64,000 nt of DNA from Argonema galeatum A003/A1 (GTDB taxonomy: Bacteria; Cyanobacteriota; Cyanobacteriia; Cyanobacteriales; Aerosakkonemataceae): the NCBI RefSeq assembly GCF_023333595.1, contig NZ_JAIQZM010000003.1, positions 62,001 through 126,000 on the forward strand, written 5' to 3'. Below the pieces are notes generated by a model. It was given only the letters and a program-made list of their open reading frames with translations, made no database searches and was not told where the DNA came from. A program made the translations under genes and the position numbers. Below are positions 8,031-16,448 of the stretch, in pieces (within the stretch, counting starts at the first letter, position 1; every line of letters begins with the position of its first letter).

Positions 8031-9026
8031 CTAGCTAGATGGCGGTAAATTCGGTTTTTGTGCGGCAACATTAGTCTTATTTTTTCTAAATCTGTAAAAG
8101 CCATATCCTGCCGCACTTATCAACAACAGATAAGGGATGAAGGCAAATAACCAAATACTTAAACTCAGCAAGTTGAAGGTAAGTTCGCTCACAGAATGAG
8201 TTGCTTGTCCCCAGGTTTCCTGAACTCGTAAACCTACGGGAGTTCCCGATGCAGGTGTGGCAGAAACGGCTGCTTCCAAATTTAGAGTAATTGTGGAATA
8301 AGCTACTTGATTTTGCAAGTTATTTAATTGAGCGGAAATCCGTTCGATCGACTCTCGGATATTGCTAAGTTCTTTGGAAACTTGCAGCACATCTCTAATT
8401 GAACCAGAACGCTCCAGAATTTTCAATACCGCTTCTTCAGATTTTCGCAGATTCTTCAGACGCGCTTGGTAATCAACCAGTTGATCTGACACATCCTCAG
8501 CGGTAAGAGAACGACTTTGCACCGTTCCTAGTTTAGCAAAGGTGTCGAGAGTAGTGTCCAGCTTTGGCGACGGTACGCGAATTTGCATGGAAGCGGTGTG
8601 ACGGCTGCTAGAATCGATGGGCTGGCTATCTTGAAATCCCAGTAAATCTCCTTGCTGTTTTCTGATAATAGTTGAGACTTCGCGCATACTCTTGTCAATT
8701 GAGCCAACGACGAGAGTTAATTCCGCTTTTTTGATTAATTGAGGAAGCGATCGTTTCGCTGGAGCAGATGCTACAATAGTTCCATCCGCAGAAGCTACAA
8801 CATTTGGCGCTGGGCTGTCTGCCATGTTGTCCATAGCTGCCATTGGTGCTGGTTCCGCTGCTGGCATTGCCGCACTTTTTGCTGAAATTTGTGGCAGAGA
8901 GCTACCCCTTGTGGCATTATAGCTTTGACTGCAACTAGGCAGAGCAATGGCGGAGAATGTTCCGATCAGCAACATATTGAGGAGGCGATCGGATTTAGGA
9001 TTATTAGTTTTTAACTCGTTTTTCAT
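8031..9026 (-). CDS. DUF4349-domain lipoprotein
   Basis: This 331-residue protein begins with a basic N-region and hydrophobic stretch ending in LPSCS, a lipobox-like site with Cys near residue 32, so it is likely lipidated or at least exported. A low-complexity Ala/Pro/Met linker follows. The DUF4349 core (about 95-250) has a beta-rich part (LTLVVGSIDKSM) and a long coiled coil (DYQARLKNLRKSEEAVLKILE...IRESIERISAQLNNLQNQ). A C-terminal membrane helix (about 290-312) precedes a basic tail. The function of DUF4349 is not known; an envelope role is inferred from topology. Confidence 0.85.
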   Translation of the reverse strand: MKNELKTNNPKSDRLLNMLLIGTFSAIALPSCSQSYNATRGSSLPQISAKSAAMPAAEPAPMAAMDNMADSPAPNVVASADGTIVASAPAKRSLPQLIKKAELTLVVGSIDKSMREVSTIIRKQQGDLLGFQDSQPIDSSSRHTASMQIRVPSPKLDTTLDTFAKLGTVQSRSLTAEDVSDQLVDYQARLKNLRKSEEAVLKILERSGSIRDVLQVSKELSNIRESIERISAQLNNLQNQVAYSTITLNLEAAVSATPASGTPVGLRVQETWGQATHSVSELTFNLLSLSIWLFAFIPYLLLISAAGYGFYRFRKNKTNVAAQKPNLPPSS

Positions 9027-9295
9027 AAGAAATTTTTCCTTGGTAAATCGGGGGAGATGGAGTTCTCAGTTAGAAATAATTTAACCTTATCTTAGCTGAA
9101 GTATGTTGCTTGTTACAAAAATTGAAATGGCGCTTGACCTCAAACCCTTGTGCTAGAACCTTTTTTCCTCGTTTGATGCACTTAGAGCTATACCGAAAAA
9201 TCCGATTATACTGTTCACGGTCATAGAGCGAGCTTTTTTAACCCAGTAGTAGGGGCGAAGCATGACCGTATTAATTTGTTGGTTGAACCCAAAGA

Positions 9296-9437
9296 TATAG
9301 CAACCGCTCTCGTCGATTAGGGCAGTAGGGGCGAAGCATTCGGGCATATAATTTATTGGTTAAAACCTTATATTTACTACCCGAATGCTTCGCCCCTAGC
9401 CCAGATTTATGGCTTAACCGACTCATCGGTTGCTATA
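9296..9437. repeat. MITE-like inverted-repeat element
   Basis: The 142-bp segment is bounded by inverted termini: tatagcaaccg at 9296-9306 and cggttgctata at 9427-9437. Inside it an 18-bp arm aggggcgaagcattcggg (9329-9346) is matched by its reverse complement at 9380-9397. The whole could fold into one long stem. It has no coding capacity and resembles a non-autonomous transposon. Confidence 0.65.
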
Positions 9438-9565
9438 TTTGCATACATCATCATAAATCTAGATCTACATCTGTGGATATCTGCGTTCATCTGTGGTTAA
9501 AAATATTGGTTCTTTCGGGTCAAATATGCGGTCGTAGTAGCACAGCAAATTAAAATCTTGGTATG

Positions 9566-9639
9566 ACCGACATATTGATGATCTGTGCTAATACTACAAA
9601 ATGTTTATTTTGAACATTAGCATAATAATTCCGAAAGAC
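9566..9639 (+). repeat. Dispersed 74-bp repeat, copy 1
   Basis: This segment shares accgacatatt, then a diverged middle, then a 28-bp identical block (9612-9639, starting gaacattagcataataat) with 15189-15262. A short imperfect palindrome (aatgtt...gaacatt) precedes the identical block in both copies. It lies 108 bp upstream of the pentapeptide-repeat gene. Confidence 0.65.
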
Positions 9640-9747
9640 TCAAAATATTCAATTCACCACTTTTGGGATAACCTTATAGAAAGATATCTTAATTGTGTAC
9701 TTTGATTTTGACTGCTATATTCAGTTTAATAACAATTTAGACAGATT

Positions 9748-10242
9748 ATGAAAACAAAGATCCTAGCTACAGTATCTTTTTTGACTACACTGTGGTTAGC
9801 ATCGCCGCTTTTAGCCCAGAATGTCAGCCCGATTGAACGGTTGCTGACAACCAAAGAATGTCAGGGGTGTGACTTAAGTGGGGCTAACTTGAACAGTGTT
9901 GACCTGAGCGGAGCCGATCTCAGCGGTGCCGATTTAAGCGATGCTAGCTTAAAGAATACTCTACTGGTCGGAGCCAACCTCAGCGGTGCCAATCTTAGGG
10001 GTGCTGACCTGACTCAAGCTATGCTGACTGGTGCTAATATCAGCGGTGCCGATTTAACTTATGCCAACCTTACAGATGCGAACCTGTTTCGGGCCAAAGC
10101 TAAGGAGTCGGGAGGAGCAGATTTTACAAATGCTATTTTTAATGGAACTACGATGCCCAACGGTACTGTTCGCGATCGACAAGCACTACCGGGAGTTCCC
10201 GAAAACGTAACTCCCGAACAACTTCCGGCAACAATACGCTAG
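9748..10242 (+). CDS. Secreted pentapeptide-repeat protein
   Basis: The 164-residue product starts with a clear signal peptide (residues 1-23, cleavage likely after LLA) and is expected in the periplasm or thylakoid lumen. Residues about 42-125 are pentapeptide repeats of the A(D/N)LxG kind (LSGANL, LSGADL), predicted to form a right-handed quadrilateral beta-helix. Two Cys (ECQGCDLSG, near 37 and 40) precede the first coil. Cyanobacteria have many such proteins, mostly of unknown role; binding as a rigid scaffold is the usual guess. It is a single gene. Confidence 0.9.
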   Translation: MKTKILATVSFLTTLWLASPLLAQNVSPIERLLTTKECQGCDLSGANLNSVDLSGADLSGADLSDASLKNTLLVGANLSGANLRGADLTQAMLTGANISGADLTYANLTDANLFRAKAKESGGADFTNAIFNGTTMPNGTVRDRQALPGVPENVTPEQLPATIR

Positions 10243-10257
10243 GATTATTCAGCTACT

Positions 10258-10403
10258 TAACGCAAGTTGCTAGTTATAAGCTTATGGGTTTCGATCCCCC
10301 TAAATCCCCCTTAAAAAGGGGGACTTTGAATCCGGTTCCCCCCTTAAAAAGGGGGGCTAGGGGGGATCGAACCGACAATATTTGTAACTAGCAACTTGAG
10401 TTA
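10258..10403. repeat. 146-bp MITE with 19-bp terminal inverted repeats, copy 1
   Basis: Left terminus 10258-10276 (taacgcaagttgctagtta) and right terminus 10385-10403 (taactagcaacttgagtta) match as inverted repeats at 18 of 19 positions. The interior is built of ccccctaa/aaaaggggg palindromes. An element of the same size and termini lies at 54684-54830. It sits between the pentapeptide gene and the CHASE2-kinase gene and could also act as a terminator-like fold. Confidence 0.75.
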
Positions 10404-10478
10404 CTTAGTTTTCAAGTATTCTCAAGTTTCTAAATCGACATAATAGATTAAGTTAATTAAATTCTGCATAAAGTTGCC

Positions 10479-12974
10479 GTGCTGGCTAAGTTCTCCAGTC
10501 AATTCCGCGATCGTTTGTCTAATTGGCGTCGCCGTTACATTGCAGCGCCAATTTCACTCACACCCATACTTGTAGCCAGTATAGGGGTGAGTGTTTTGCT
10601 TGTGGGGTTGAGACAGTTTGGCAAACTGGAACCGCTGGAATTGGGGGCTTATGACCAAATGTTGCGATCGCGCCCCACAGAAAAACCCGACCCGCGTATT
10701 TTAGTGGTCACCGTCACAGAAGAAGATATCCAGCGAGTGGGTAAGTGGCCGTTATCAGATGCCACAATGGCTAATCTATTAGAAAAGCTTCAGAAATATA
10801 ACCCGCGTGTCATCGGTTTGGATATTTATCGCGACTTGGCGGTACAGCCGGGACATCAGAGGTTAGTTACTCAGCTCGGTAAAAGCGATCGCATAATTAC
10901 CGTTTGCAAAACCAGCGATATCAACCATTCCGGCGTTGCGCCACCCTCATCAGTTCCACCTAACCGCGTCGGCTTTAGCGACCTCGCAGTTGACTCGGAT
11001 GGAGTGATTCGGCGGGCGCTGTTATTTGTGACACCGGGGAAAGGGAATTGCAAAGCACGCTTATCATTTAGCTTCCAACTAGCAAGCAAATATCTCGCCT
11101 TGTCAGGGATTGAATCCTACAAAATTAAGCCTAGCGGATACATGGGGCTCAGAACAGTGAATCCGGGTGAACATCCCCAATCTTCAATCCCAAATCCCAA
11201 ATCCCAAATCCCAAATCTAAAATCGCAAGTAGTATTTCCCCGCCTGAACGGCGATGCAGGTGGCTACCAAGGCGTAGATACAGGGGGTTATCAAATTCTG
11301 CTCAATTACCGTTCAGCCCAAGACATCGCCCAAGAAGTCACCCTCACCCAAGTTTTAACCGATCGCGTGCGTCCAGAATGGGTACGCGATCGCATAGTCC
11401 TCATCGGAGTACAAGCACCCAGCATTGACGACGCCTTCTATACACCCTACAGCGCCGCTAGACCGCAAGACGCGAAAATGCCTGGAGTAGTAGTCCATGC
11501 CCAAGTAGCCAGTCAAATCCTCAGTGCAGTGCTGGATGGACGCCCTCTTATATGGTATTGGCCTTGGTGGGGTGAAGCGCTGTGGATTTGGGGCTGGGCT
11601 TTCGTAGGTGGTTTAGGGGCCGATCGGCTCCGGCATCCTCTGTGGCTGGGCCTTTCAGGGGTAAGTGCGATCGGCGTTCTGGTTAGTACCTGTTATGGTT
11701 TGTTGATTTACTCGGCATGGGTGCCAGTAGTACCACCAGTCATAGCGTTGATAACCAGTGGCGGAACTGTGGTAGTTTACGCCGCCTACAAAATGTACAA
11801 GCAGCAGCAGAAAATCACAAATCTCTCAGCAGAACAGGAGGAAACGATCGCGCTTTTGACAACAATGATCAAGCACAATCCCTCGGTTTCTTCATCAGCC
11901 ACTTGGGCTTTACCCTCATCAGCCACAGTTCCCGTTTCCCCCCATCCACAATCCTACTCTCCACAAACAGAGCCAGAGCCCTTCTCGTTTTCATCGCTAT
12001 TGGACGGACGCTACAAAATCAACAAAGTCTTAGCTCAAGGAGGATTTGGTCAAACCTATTTAGCACAAGATATCAAGCGTCCCGGCTATCCTACTTGTGT
12101 AGTCAAGCGTTTGATGCCAGCACGGCGAGATCCCAAATTTTTGCAAGTTGCTAGACGATTATTCGAGACGGAAGCCAAAATTTTGGAAGTTTTGGGGCAG
12201 CACAACCAGATTCCCCTACTGCTAGCCTACCTGGCAGAAAAAGAGGAATTCTACTTAGTTGAAGAATATATAGAGGGAGACTCTTTAAGTGATGAGCTAC
12301 CTGTGGATAAGCGAGTGAGTGAGTATCTGGTAGTCGATCTGCTCAAAGGGATTTTGGATATCCTGGCTTTTATCCATCAAAACCATGTGATTCACCGGGA
12401 TATCAAACCCAGCAATATAATTAGACGAAAACAAGATAGCCAGTTAGTTTTGATTGACTTTGGTGCAGTCAAACAGATGCACAGCTCCTCAAACGAGGAT
12501 ACCGAAAACCCAACGGTAGCGATCGGGACGCGGGGCTATGCACCGCCGGAACAGTTGGCCGGTCACCCCCGTCCAGCCAGCGATATCTATGCCGTGGGGA
12601 TGATTGGAATTCAGGCGCTTACCGGGATTTCGCCGCAGCAGTTGCCCCAAGATCGCGATACGGGATGCGTCATTTGGCGTCCTCTAGCGAGTGTTAGCCT
12701 GGAATTGGCTGAGATTTTGGATCGGATGGTGTGTTATCACTTCAGCGACAGGTATCAGTCAGCAGCAGCTGTGCTGAAGGATCTCAAAGAACTCGATCGC
12801 TCCCTTCTCAGTCAGGTAGCTACAGATATCGATTTAGTAAATATGCCTGCCAGCGACACAGATAACTTGATTAAAAGTCTACTAACAGACCAAGCTAATC
12901 CTCTACCCTCTCAGTTGTTGGATGCCACAATCGTAGTAAATCAAGAAGATTCAGAAAGTGAAACGATTCAATAG
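10479..12974 (+). CDS. CHASE2-domain receptor Ser/Thr kinase
   Basis: This 831-residue membrane receptor kinase starts at GTG 10479; no nearby in-frame ATG is seen. An N-terminal membrane helix (about 25-45) leads to an extracytoplasmic CHASE2 sensor (about 50-350, with PDPRILVVTVTEEDI and VRDRIVLIGVQAPS). Three membrane helices follow (about 360-440), then a cytoplasmic kinase (about 510-770) with AQGGFGQTYLA, HRDIKPSN near 638 and DFGAVK near 660, all intact. The ligand of CHASE2 is unknown. An odd segment of about 14 residues near 235-250 (NPKSQIPNLKSQ) is encoded by the same aatcccaa heptamers common in intergenic DNA, so it looks like an in-frame repeat insertion in the sensor. Confidence 0.92.
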   Translation: MLAKFSSQFRDRLSNWRRRYIAAPISLTPILVASIGVSVLLVGLRQFGKLEPLELGAYDQMLRSRPTEKPDPRILVVTVTEEDIQRVGKWPLSDATMANLLEKLQKYNPRVIGLDIYRDLAVQPGHQRLVTQLGKSDRIITVCKTSDINHSGVAPPSSVPPNRVGFSDLAVDSDGVIRRALLFVTPGKGNCKARLSFSFQLASKYLALSGIESYKIKPSGYMGLRTVNPGEHPQSSIPNPKSQIPNLKSQVVFPRLNGDAGGYQGVDTGGYQILLNYRSAQDIAQEVTLTQVLTDRVRPEWVRDRIVLIGVQAPSIDDAFYTPYSAARPQDAKMPGVVVHAQVASQILSAVLDGRPLIWYWPWWGEALWIWGWAFVGGLGADRLRHPLWLGLSGVSAIGVLVSTCYGLLIYSAWVPVVPPVIALITSGGTVVVYAAYKMYKQQQKITNLSAEQEETIALLTTMIKHNPSVSSSATWALPSSATVPVSPHPQSYSPQTEPEPFSFSSLLDGRYKINKVLAQGGFGQTYLAQDIKRPGYPTCVVKRLMPARRDPKFLQVARRLFETEAKILEVLGQHNQIPLLLAYLAEKEEFYLVEEYIEGDSLSDELPVDKRVSEYLVVDLLKGILDILAFIHQNHVIHRDIKPSNIIRRKQDSQLVLIDFGAVKQMHSSSNEDTENPTVAIGTRGYAPPEQLAGHPRPASDIYAVGMIGIQALTGISPQQLPQDRDTGCVIWRPLASVSLELAEILDRMVCYHFSDRYQSAAAVLKDLKELDRSLLSQVATDIDLVNMPASDTDNLIKSLLTDQANPLPSQLLDATIVVNQEDSESETIQ

Positions 12975-12989
12975 GGCCGCTGCGCGGAA

Positions 12990-13017
12990 GTCAAAAGTCA
13001 AAAGTCAAAAGTCAAAA
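12990..13017 (+). repeat. Heptanucleotide tandem repeat, 4 x gtcaaaa
   Basis: Four perfect copies of the 7-mer gtcaaaa lie upstream of chlI. They belong to the short tandemly repeated repetitive (STRR) class known from filamentous cyanobacteria. No function is evident. Confidence 0.8.
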
Positions 13018-13132
13018 ATCCTTTTAGTGTCAGGCATTTATCTCACTGCTCATTTGAGTACAAATAGAGCGGGAGGCTTCTGCCCGTTTAAGCTAAAATT
13101 CGAGATTACTGCATAAAAAATCGAAAATTGAT

Positions 13133-14212
13133 ATGAGTCCGACTGCTCTTGAGCCAACTATCGTTAAATCGGCGACCCGCCGTGTCGTTTTTCCCTTTAC
13201 GGCTATTGTTGGCCAGGAGGAAATGAAACTGGCACTGCTATTGAATGTAATCGATCCGAAGATTGGCGGTGTGATGATTATGGGCGATCGCGGTACGGGC
13301 AAATCTACCACGATCCGCGCTTTGGCCGATCTTCTTCCAGAAATCGAAGTTGTTGCGAATGACCCCTTCAACAGCCATCCCAGTGACCCCGATATAATGA
13401 GCGATACTGTGCGCGATCGGGTCGATCGCGGGGAGGAAATTCCCATAGCCAAGAAAAAGGTTACGATGGTGGATCTGCCTTTGGGTGCGACAGAAGACCG
13501 CGTTTGCGGCACGATCGACATTGAGAAAGCACTCTCTGAGGGTGTCAAAGCGTTTGAACCGGGTTTGCTGGCTAAAGCCAATCGCGGTATCCTCTACGTT
13601 GATGAAGTCAACTTGCTGGATGACCACCTGGTAGATGTGCTGCTAGACTCCGCTGCCTCCGGTTGGAATACAGTAGAAAGGGAAGGTATTTCCATTCGTC
13701 ACCCCGCCCGTTTCGTTCTGGTTGGTTCCGGTAACCCGGAAGAAGGGGAATTGCGTCCCCAATTGCTCGATCGCTTTGGGATGCACGCTGAAATCCGTAC
13801 CGTCAAAGAACCAGTTTTGCGAGTGCGAATCGTAGAACAAAGATCTGAATTCGATCAAAATCCGCCCGAATTTCTCGAAAAATATCGAGAAACCCAAGAA
13901 GCGCTCCAGCAAAAGCTAGTTAACGCCCAAGAACTACTTCCTTCTGTGACAAGTGACTACGATCTGCGGGTGAAAATTTCTGAGGTTTGTGCTGAACTGG
14001 ATGTAGACGGTTTGCGGGGTGACATTGTGACCAACCGCGCCGCCAAAGCCCTAGCCGCTTTTGAAGGTCGAACACTGGTACTGGTAGATGATATCCGCCG
14101 GGTGATTACGCTGTGTTTGCGCCACCGACTTCGCAAAGACCCCCTAGAGTCGATCGATTCTGGCTACAAAGTGGAAAAAGCGTTCAACCGCGTGTTTGGG
14201 ATAGAAGTATAA
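13133..14212 (+). CDS. chlI: Magnesium chelatase ATPase subunit I
   Basis: ChlI is the AAA+ motor subunit of magnesium chelatase (ChlI-ChlD-ChlH), which inserts Mg2+ into protoporphyrin IX at the branch to chlorophyll. The 359-residue length is normal. Walker A (GDRGTGKST, near residues 46-54), Walker B ([10 protein letters not shown], near 160), a sensor-like [19 protein letters not shown] stretch with the arginine finger region, and the C-terminal helical lid are all visible. The family is stromal/cytoplasmic. It is monocistronic here; its 3' end abuts a palindromic element at 14211. Confidence 0.97.
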   Translation: MSPTALEPTIVKSATRRVVFPFTAIVGQEEMKLALLLNVIDPKIGGVMIMGDRGTGKSTTIRALADLLPEIEVVANDPFNSHPSDPDIMSDTVRDRVDRGEEIPIAKKKVTMVDLPLGATEDRVCGTIDIEKALSEGVKAFEPGLLAKANRGILYVDEVNLLDDHLVDVLLDSAASGWNTVEREGISIRHPARFVLVGSGNPEEGELRPQLLDRFGMHAEIRTVKEPVLRVRIVEQRSEFDQNPPEFLEKYRETQEALQQKLVNAQELLPSVTSDYDLRVKISEVCAELDVDGLRGDIVTNRAAKALAAFEGRTLVLVDDIRRVITLCLRHRLRKDPLESIDSGYKVEKAFNRVFGIEV

Positions 14213-14347
14213 CTTACGCTCTTCTCCCCCCTAGCCCCCCAAAGAAAGGGGGGAACAGGATTGGGAGAACAGGATTGGGGGAATATGACTCTTCTCCCCC
14301 CTTTCTTTGGGGGGTCGGGGGGCAAAACCTTAGTTATTGCGTAAGTC
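14211..14347. repeat. Inverted-repeat element with aacttacgc/gcgtaagt ends
   Basis: The segment starts aacttacgct and ends gcgtaagt. It contains inverted cttctccccccta / cccccctttctttgggggg arms. It begins within two bases of the chlI stop codon and ends 27 bp before the small membrane protein gene. A related end (acttacgcaat) occurs at 62732. It may double as a terminator fold for chlI. Confidence 0.6.
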
Positions 14348-14373
14348 CAATCCAAAATCCAAAATCCAAAATT

Positions 14374-14667
14374 ATGATGAGACATTGGCGATTTTGGTGG
14401 AATATCTTGATTGTTTCTAGTCAGTACAATCCTCCGCGATTTGTTGAGCTAATGATGTTGATATTAGCGATGACAATGCTTGGACTTTGGGGTTTAACAG
14501 ACAAATGGCCGTATCTGGGGTTAAGCTTGAGCTACGTAGTCGGCGCGTCTACATCAATTTTGGTGGGGGAAACGATCGCGCCTTCCATTAATCATCGAGT
14601 GATGCAACTGGTAGCAGTGTTGGGTTTAATTATCAGTTTTTTGGTTTTTAACTTGATATTATACTAG
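14374..14667 (+). CDS. Small membrane protein, unknown function
   Basis: The 97-residue protein from ATG 14374 (a second ATG follows at once) has a short basic N-terminus (MMRHWRFWWNIL) and two or three hydrophobic helices (about 22-40, 48-66 and 76-96), so it is an integral membrane protein. The same frame is open further upstream into the palindromic element and chlI, but that part has no protein-like character. Its last 20 bp overlap the 3' end of the convergent VOC-family gene. I do not recognise a family. Confidence 0.65.
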   Translation: MMRHWRFWWNILIVSSQYNPPRFVELMMLILAMTMLGLWGLTDKWPYLGLSLSYVVGASTSILVGETIAPSINHRVMQLVAVLGLIISFLVFNLILY

Positions 14668-15031
14668 ATTGGTGAAGAATGAGGCGATTGCCAGCCGGGT
14701 CATAAGCGTAGATTTCTCTGCCGTGAGAGGCGGTGATAATTTCTCCAGGAGGCGGGTATCCCAAGGAAGTAAAATGAGCGATCGCACTTTCTAGATCGCT
14801 GACTTCCAAACACAAACTCATCCCACTTTGAGATGAATTGTTAAACTCTTCCCCGTCAGTATTTCTAGGTTTAAAAATTCCTAAGCGCAAACCAGAAAGG
14901 TGATATTCAGCGTAAACATTTGGGATGTATGACTTGGGTTCTTGACCGAGCAGTTTAGTATAAAACTGTATCAGTATTTCCACCTCAACTGCTGCTAGGG
15001 TAACGAAAATGTCGGTATAGGGAAAGATCAT
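14648..15031 (-). CDS. VOC (glyoxalase/bleomycin resistance) family protein
   Basis: This 127-residue protein has the length and repeated beta-alpha-beta-beta-beta layout of a vicinal oxygen chelate domain: FVTLAAVEVEILIQFYTKLLG at the start, YHLSGLRLGIFKP in the middle, and EIYAYDPAGNRLILHQ at the end, where the last conserved acid of metal-binding members would lie. The first His/Glu of glyoxalase I is not clearly kept, so the substrate is unknown. The gene is convergent with the small membrane protein. Confidence 0.8.
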   Translation of the reverse strand: MIFPYTDIFVTLAAVEVEILIQFYTKLLGQEPKSYIPNVYAEYHLSGLRLGIFKPRNTDGEEFNNSSQSGMSLCLEVSDLESAIAHFTSLGYPPPGEIITASHGREIYAYDPAGNRLILHQSSIISS

Positions 15032-15064
15032 AAAGAAAAAATTGTTCTTTCGTGTTAAATATGC

Positions 15065-15220
15065 TGTAGGGACACGGCATATTTTAAATTTTCGTATACT
15101 CCCTTCCCGCCAGAAGATTATCTATCATTCTTTTTCCCCTCTGCCCCTCTGCGGCTTTTATAGATATTCTTGAGAGCGGGAAAGGAGTAACCGACATATT
15201 TATGATGCCGTGTCCCTACA
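15065..15220. repeat. Inverted-repeat element with 16-bp arms
   Basis: Arms tgtagggacacggcat (15065-15080) and atgccgtgtccctaca (15205-15220) are perfect reverse complements 124 bp apart. The enclosed sequence includes actcccttcccgcc, seen also near position 71. The right side runs into the dispersed 74-bp repeat copy 2. This looks like a non-autonomous element between the VOC gene and the aldolase gene. Confidence 0.7.
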
Positions 15221-15262
15221 AAAATGTTCAATAGGAACATTAGCATAATAATTCCGAAAGAC
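15189..15262 (+). repeat. Dispersed 74-bp repeat, copy 2
   Basis: This is the second copy of the segment at 9566-9639. Its last 28 bases (15235-15262) are identical to copy 1, and it includes a perfect 7-bp palindrome aatgttc-N5-gaacatt (15223-15241). Copy 2 ends only 14 bp before the aldolase start codon, so it must overlap the leader and possibly the promoter. Confidence 0.7.
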
Positions 15263-15276
15263 CCAGGAAAATTACG

Positions 15277-16359
15277 ATGAGTACAACCTTATCTATGCCC
15301 AGTTCTCTTGAATCCTTGCTGGGTGAAGAAGCAGAAGAACTCCTCAGTTATAAAGCGAAAGTTTCTAAAGATTTATTGCATCTGCCAGGGCCAGACTCGG
15401 TAGACCGGATTTTTGCGGTGAGCGATCGCAATCCCCAAGTTTTGCGTAGCCTGCAACAACTATATTCTACCGGGCGTCTCGCCAACACGGGTTATCTTTC
15501 TATCCTGCCAGTAGACCAAGGTATCGAACACTCTGCGGGTGCTTCCTTTGCGCCCAATCCAATCTATTTTGACCCGGAAAATATTGTTAAACTGGCTCTA
15601 GCAGCTGGTTGCAATGCGGTTGCTACCACCCTGGGCGTTTTGGGCATGGTTTCTCGCAAATATGCCCACAAAATCCCCTTCATTGTCAAGCTAAATCACA
15701 ACGAACTGCTTACTTATCCCAATAAATATGACCAGATAATGTTCGCCTCTGTCGAACAAGCCTGGAATTTGGGAGCGGTTGCCGTAGGTGCTACAATTTA
15801 CTTCGGCTCAGAGGAATCGACTCGCCAAATTCAAGAAGTGAGCCAAGCCTTTGCTCTCGCCCACGAATACGGTATCGCAACTATCCTCTGGTGTTATCTG
15901 CGAAACAACGCATTTAAACAAGATAAAGATTATCACCTTGCGGCAGACCTCACCGGACAGGCAAATCACTTGGGCGTTACGATCGAAGCTGACATCATTA
16001 AACAGAAATTGCCTGAGAACAATAATGGCTATGGGGCTGTTGCTAAAGCTACCGGCCAGAAATACGGGATGACGAATGACCTGGTTTACACAGATTTGAC
16101 GACAGATCACCCGATCGACCTTACCCGCTATCAGGTGCTAAATTGCTACTGCGGTCGTGCTGGACTGATTAACTCCGGCGGTGCTTCTGGTAAAAACGAC
16201 TTTGCGGAAGCAGTTCGCACGGCGGTGATTAACAAAAGGGCTGGTGGTACGGGATTGATTTCCGGTCGCAAGACGTTCCAGCGTCCGTTTGAGGAGGGCG
16301 TGAAGCTGTTTAACGCTATCCAGGATGTTTATTTGTCGCCAGAGGTGACGATCGCGTAA
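15277..16359 (+). CDS. Class I fructose-bisphosphate aldolase
   Basis: The 360-residue enzyme is of the Schiff-base (class I, DhnA/FbaB) type that cleaves fructose 1,6-bisphosphate, and can also work in the Calvin cycle direction. Recognisable blocks are [10 protein letters not shown] (phosphate/active-site entry), FIVKLNHNE (near 135), [12 protein letters not shown] and the Lys-rich region later on, followed by [10 protein letters not shown] and [10 protein letters not shown] phosphate-binding loops near the C-terminus. Most cyanobacteria also have a class II enzyme elsewhere. It is a single gene followed by a hairpin. Confidence 0.92.
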   Translation: MSTTLSMPSSLESLLGEEAEELLSYKAKVSKDLLHLPGPDSVDRIFAVSDRNPQVLRSLQQLYSTGRLANTGYLSILPVDQGIEHSAGASFAPNPIYFDPENIVKLALAAGCNAVATTLGVLGMVSRKYAHKIPFIVKLNHNELLTYPNKYDQIMFASVEQAWNLGAVAVGATIYFGSEESTRQIQEVSQAFALAHEYGIATILWCYLRNNAFKQDKDYHLAADLTGQANHLGVTIEADIIKQKLPENNNGYGAVAKATGQKYGMTNDLVYTDLTTDHPIDLTRYQVLNCYCGRAGLINSGGASGKNDFAEAVRTAVINKRAGGTGLISGRKTFQRPFEEGVKLFNAIQDVYLSPEVTIA

Positions 16360-16389
16360 AACCCACATTCCGCAACCTTTAGAAACCTT

Positions 16390-16422
16390 AGAAACCCGGT
16401 TTCTTGGAGAAACCGGGTTTCT
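16390..16422. repeat. agaaacccggtttct palindromic repeat after the aldolase gene
   Basis: Arms agaaacccggtttct and agaaaccgggtttct flank a 3-nt spacer. The same unit recurs at 35393-35425 and 58826-58858, with partial copies near 27609 and 50282. At this site it lies 30 bp after the aldolase stop and may work as a transcript 3' end, though no clear T-run follows. Confidence 0.7.
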
Positions 16423-16448
16423 GGGTGTTCAGTTTTACGCCCAGTAAG

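Larger units (their letters stand above)
9027..9747. other. 721-bp intergenic region rich in inverted repeats
   Basis: No credible gene is seen. The region holds several copies of an aggggcgaagcat motif (near 9251, 9329 and inverted near 9385), a MITE-like inverted-repeat element (9296-9437) and a 74-bp segment (9566-9639) that is repeated upstream of the aldolase gene. The repeats dcribe most of the sequence. The promoter of the pentapeptide-repeat gene must lie in 9640-9747; I cannot point to clear -35/-10 boxes. Confidence 0.55.

Noticed and set aside
9153..9553. Two frames of about 65 residues with MPECFAP and LLPECFAP text
   Set aside because: They read the two arms of the inverted repeat; no other support.
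10300..10375. ccccctt-aaaaaggggg hairpins as simple terminators
   Set aside because: They belong to a longer element with 19-bp ends found twice, so element origin explains them better, though they may still stop transcription.
13238..13627. Reverse-strand frames over chlI
   Set aside because: Antisense shadows of a well-supported gene.
14113..14373. N-terminal 87 codons in front of the small membrane protein
   Set aside because: They overlap chlI and a palindromic element and have low-complexity Pro/Gly text; ATG 14374 begins the credible protein.
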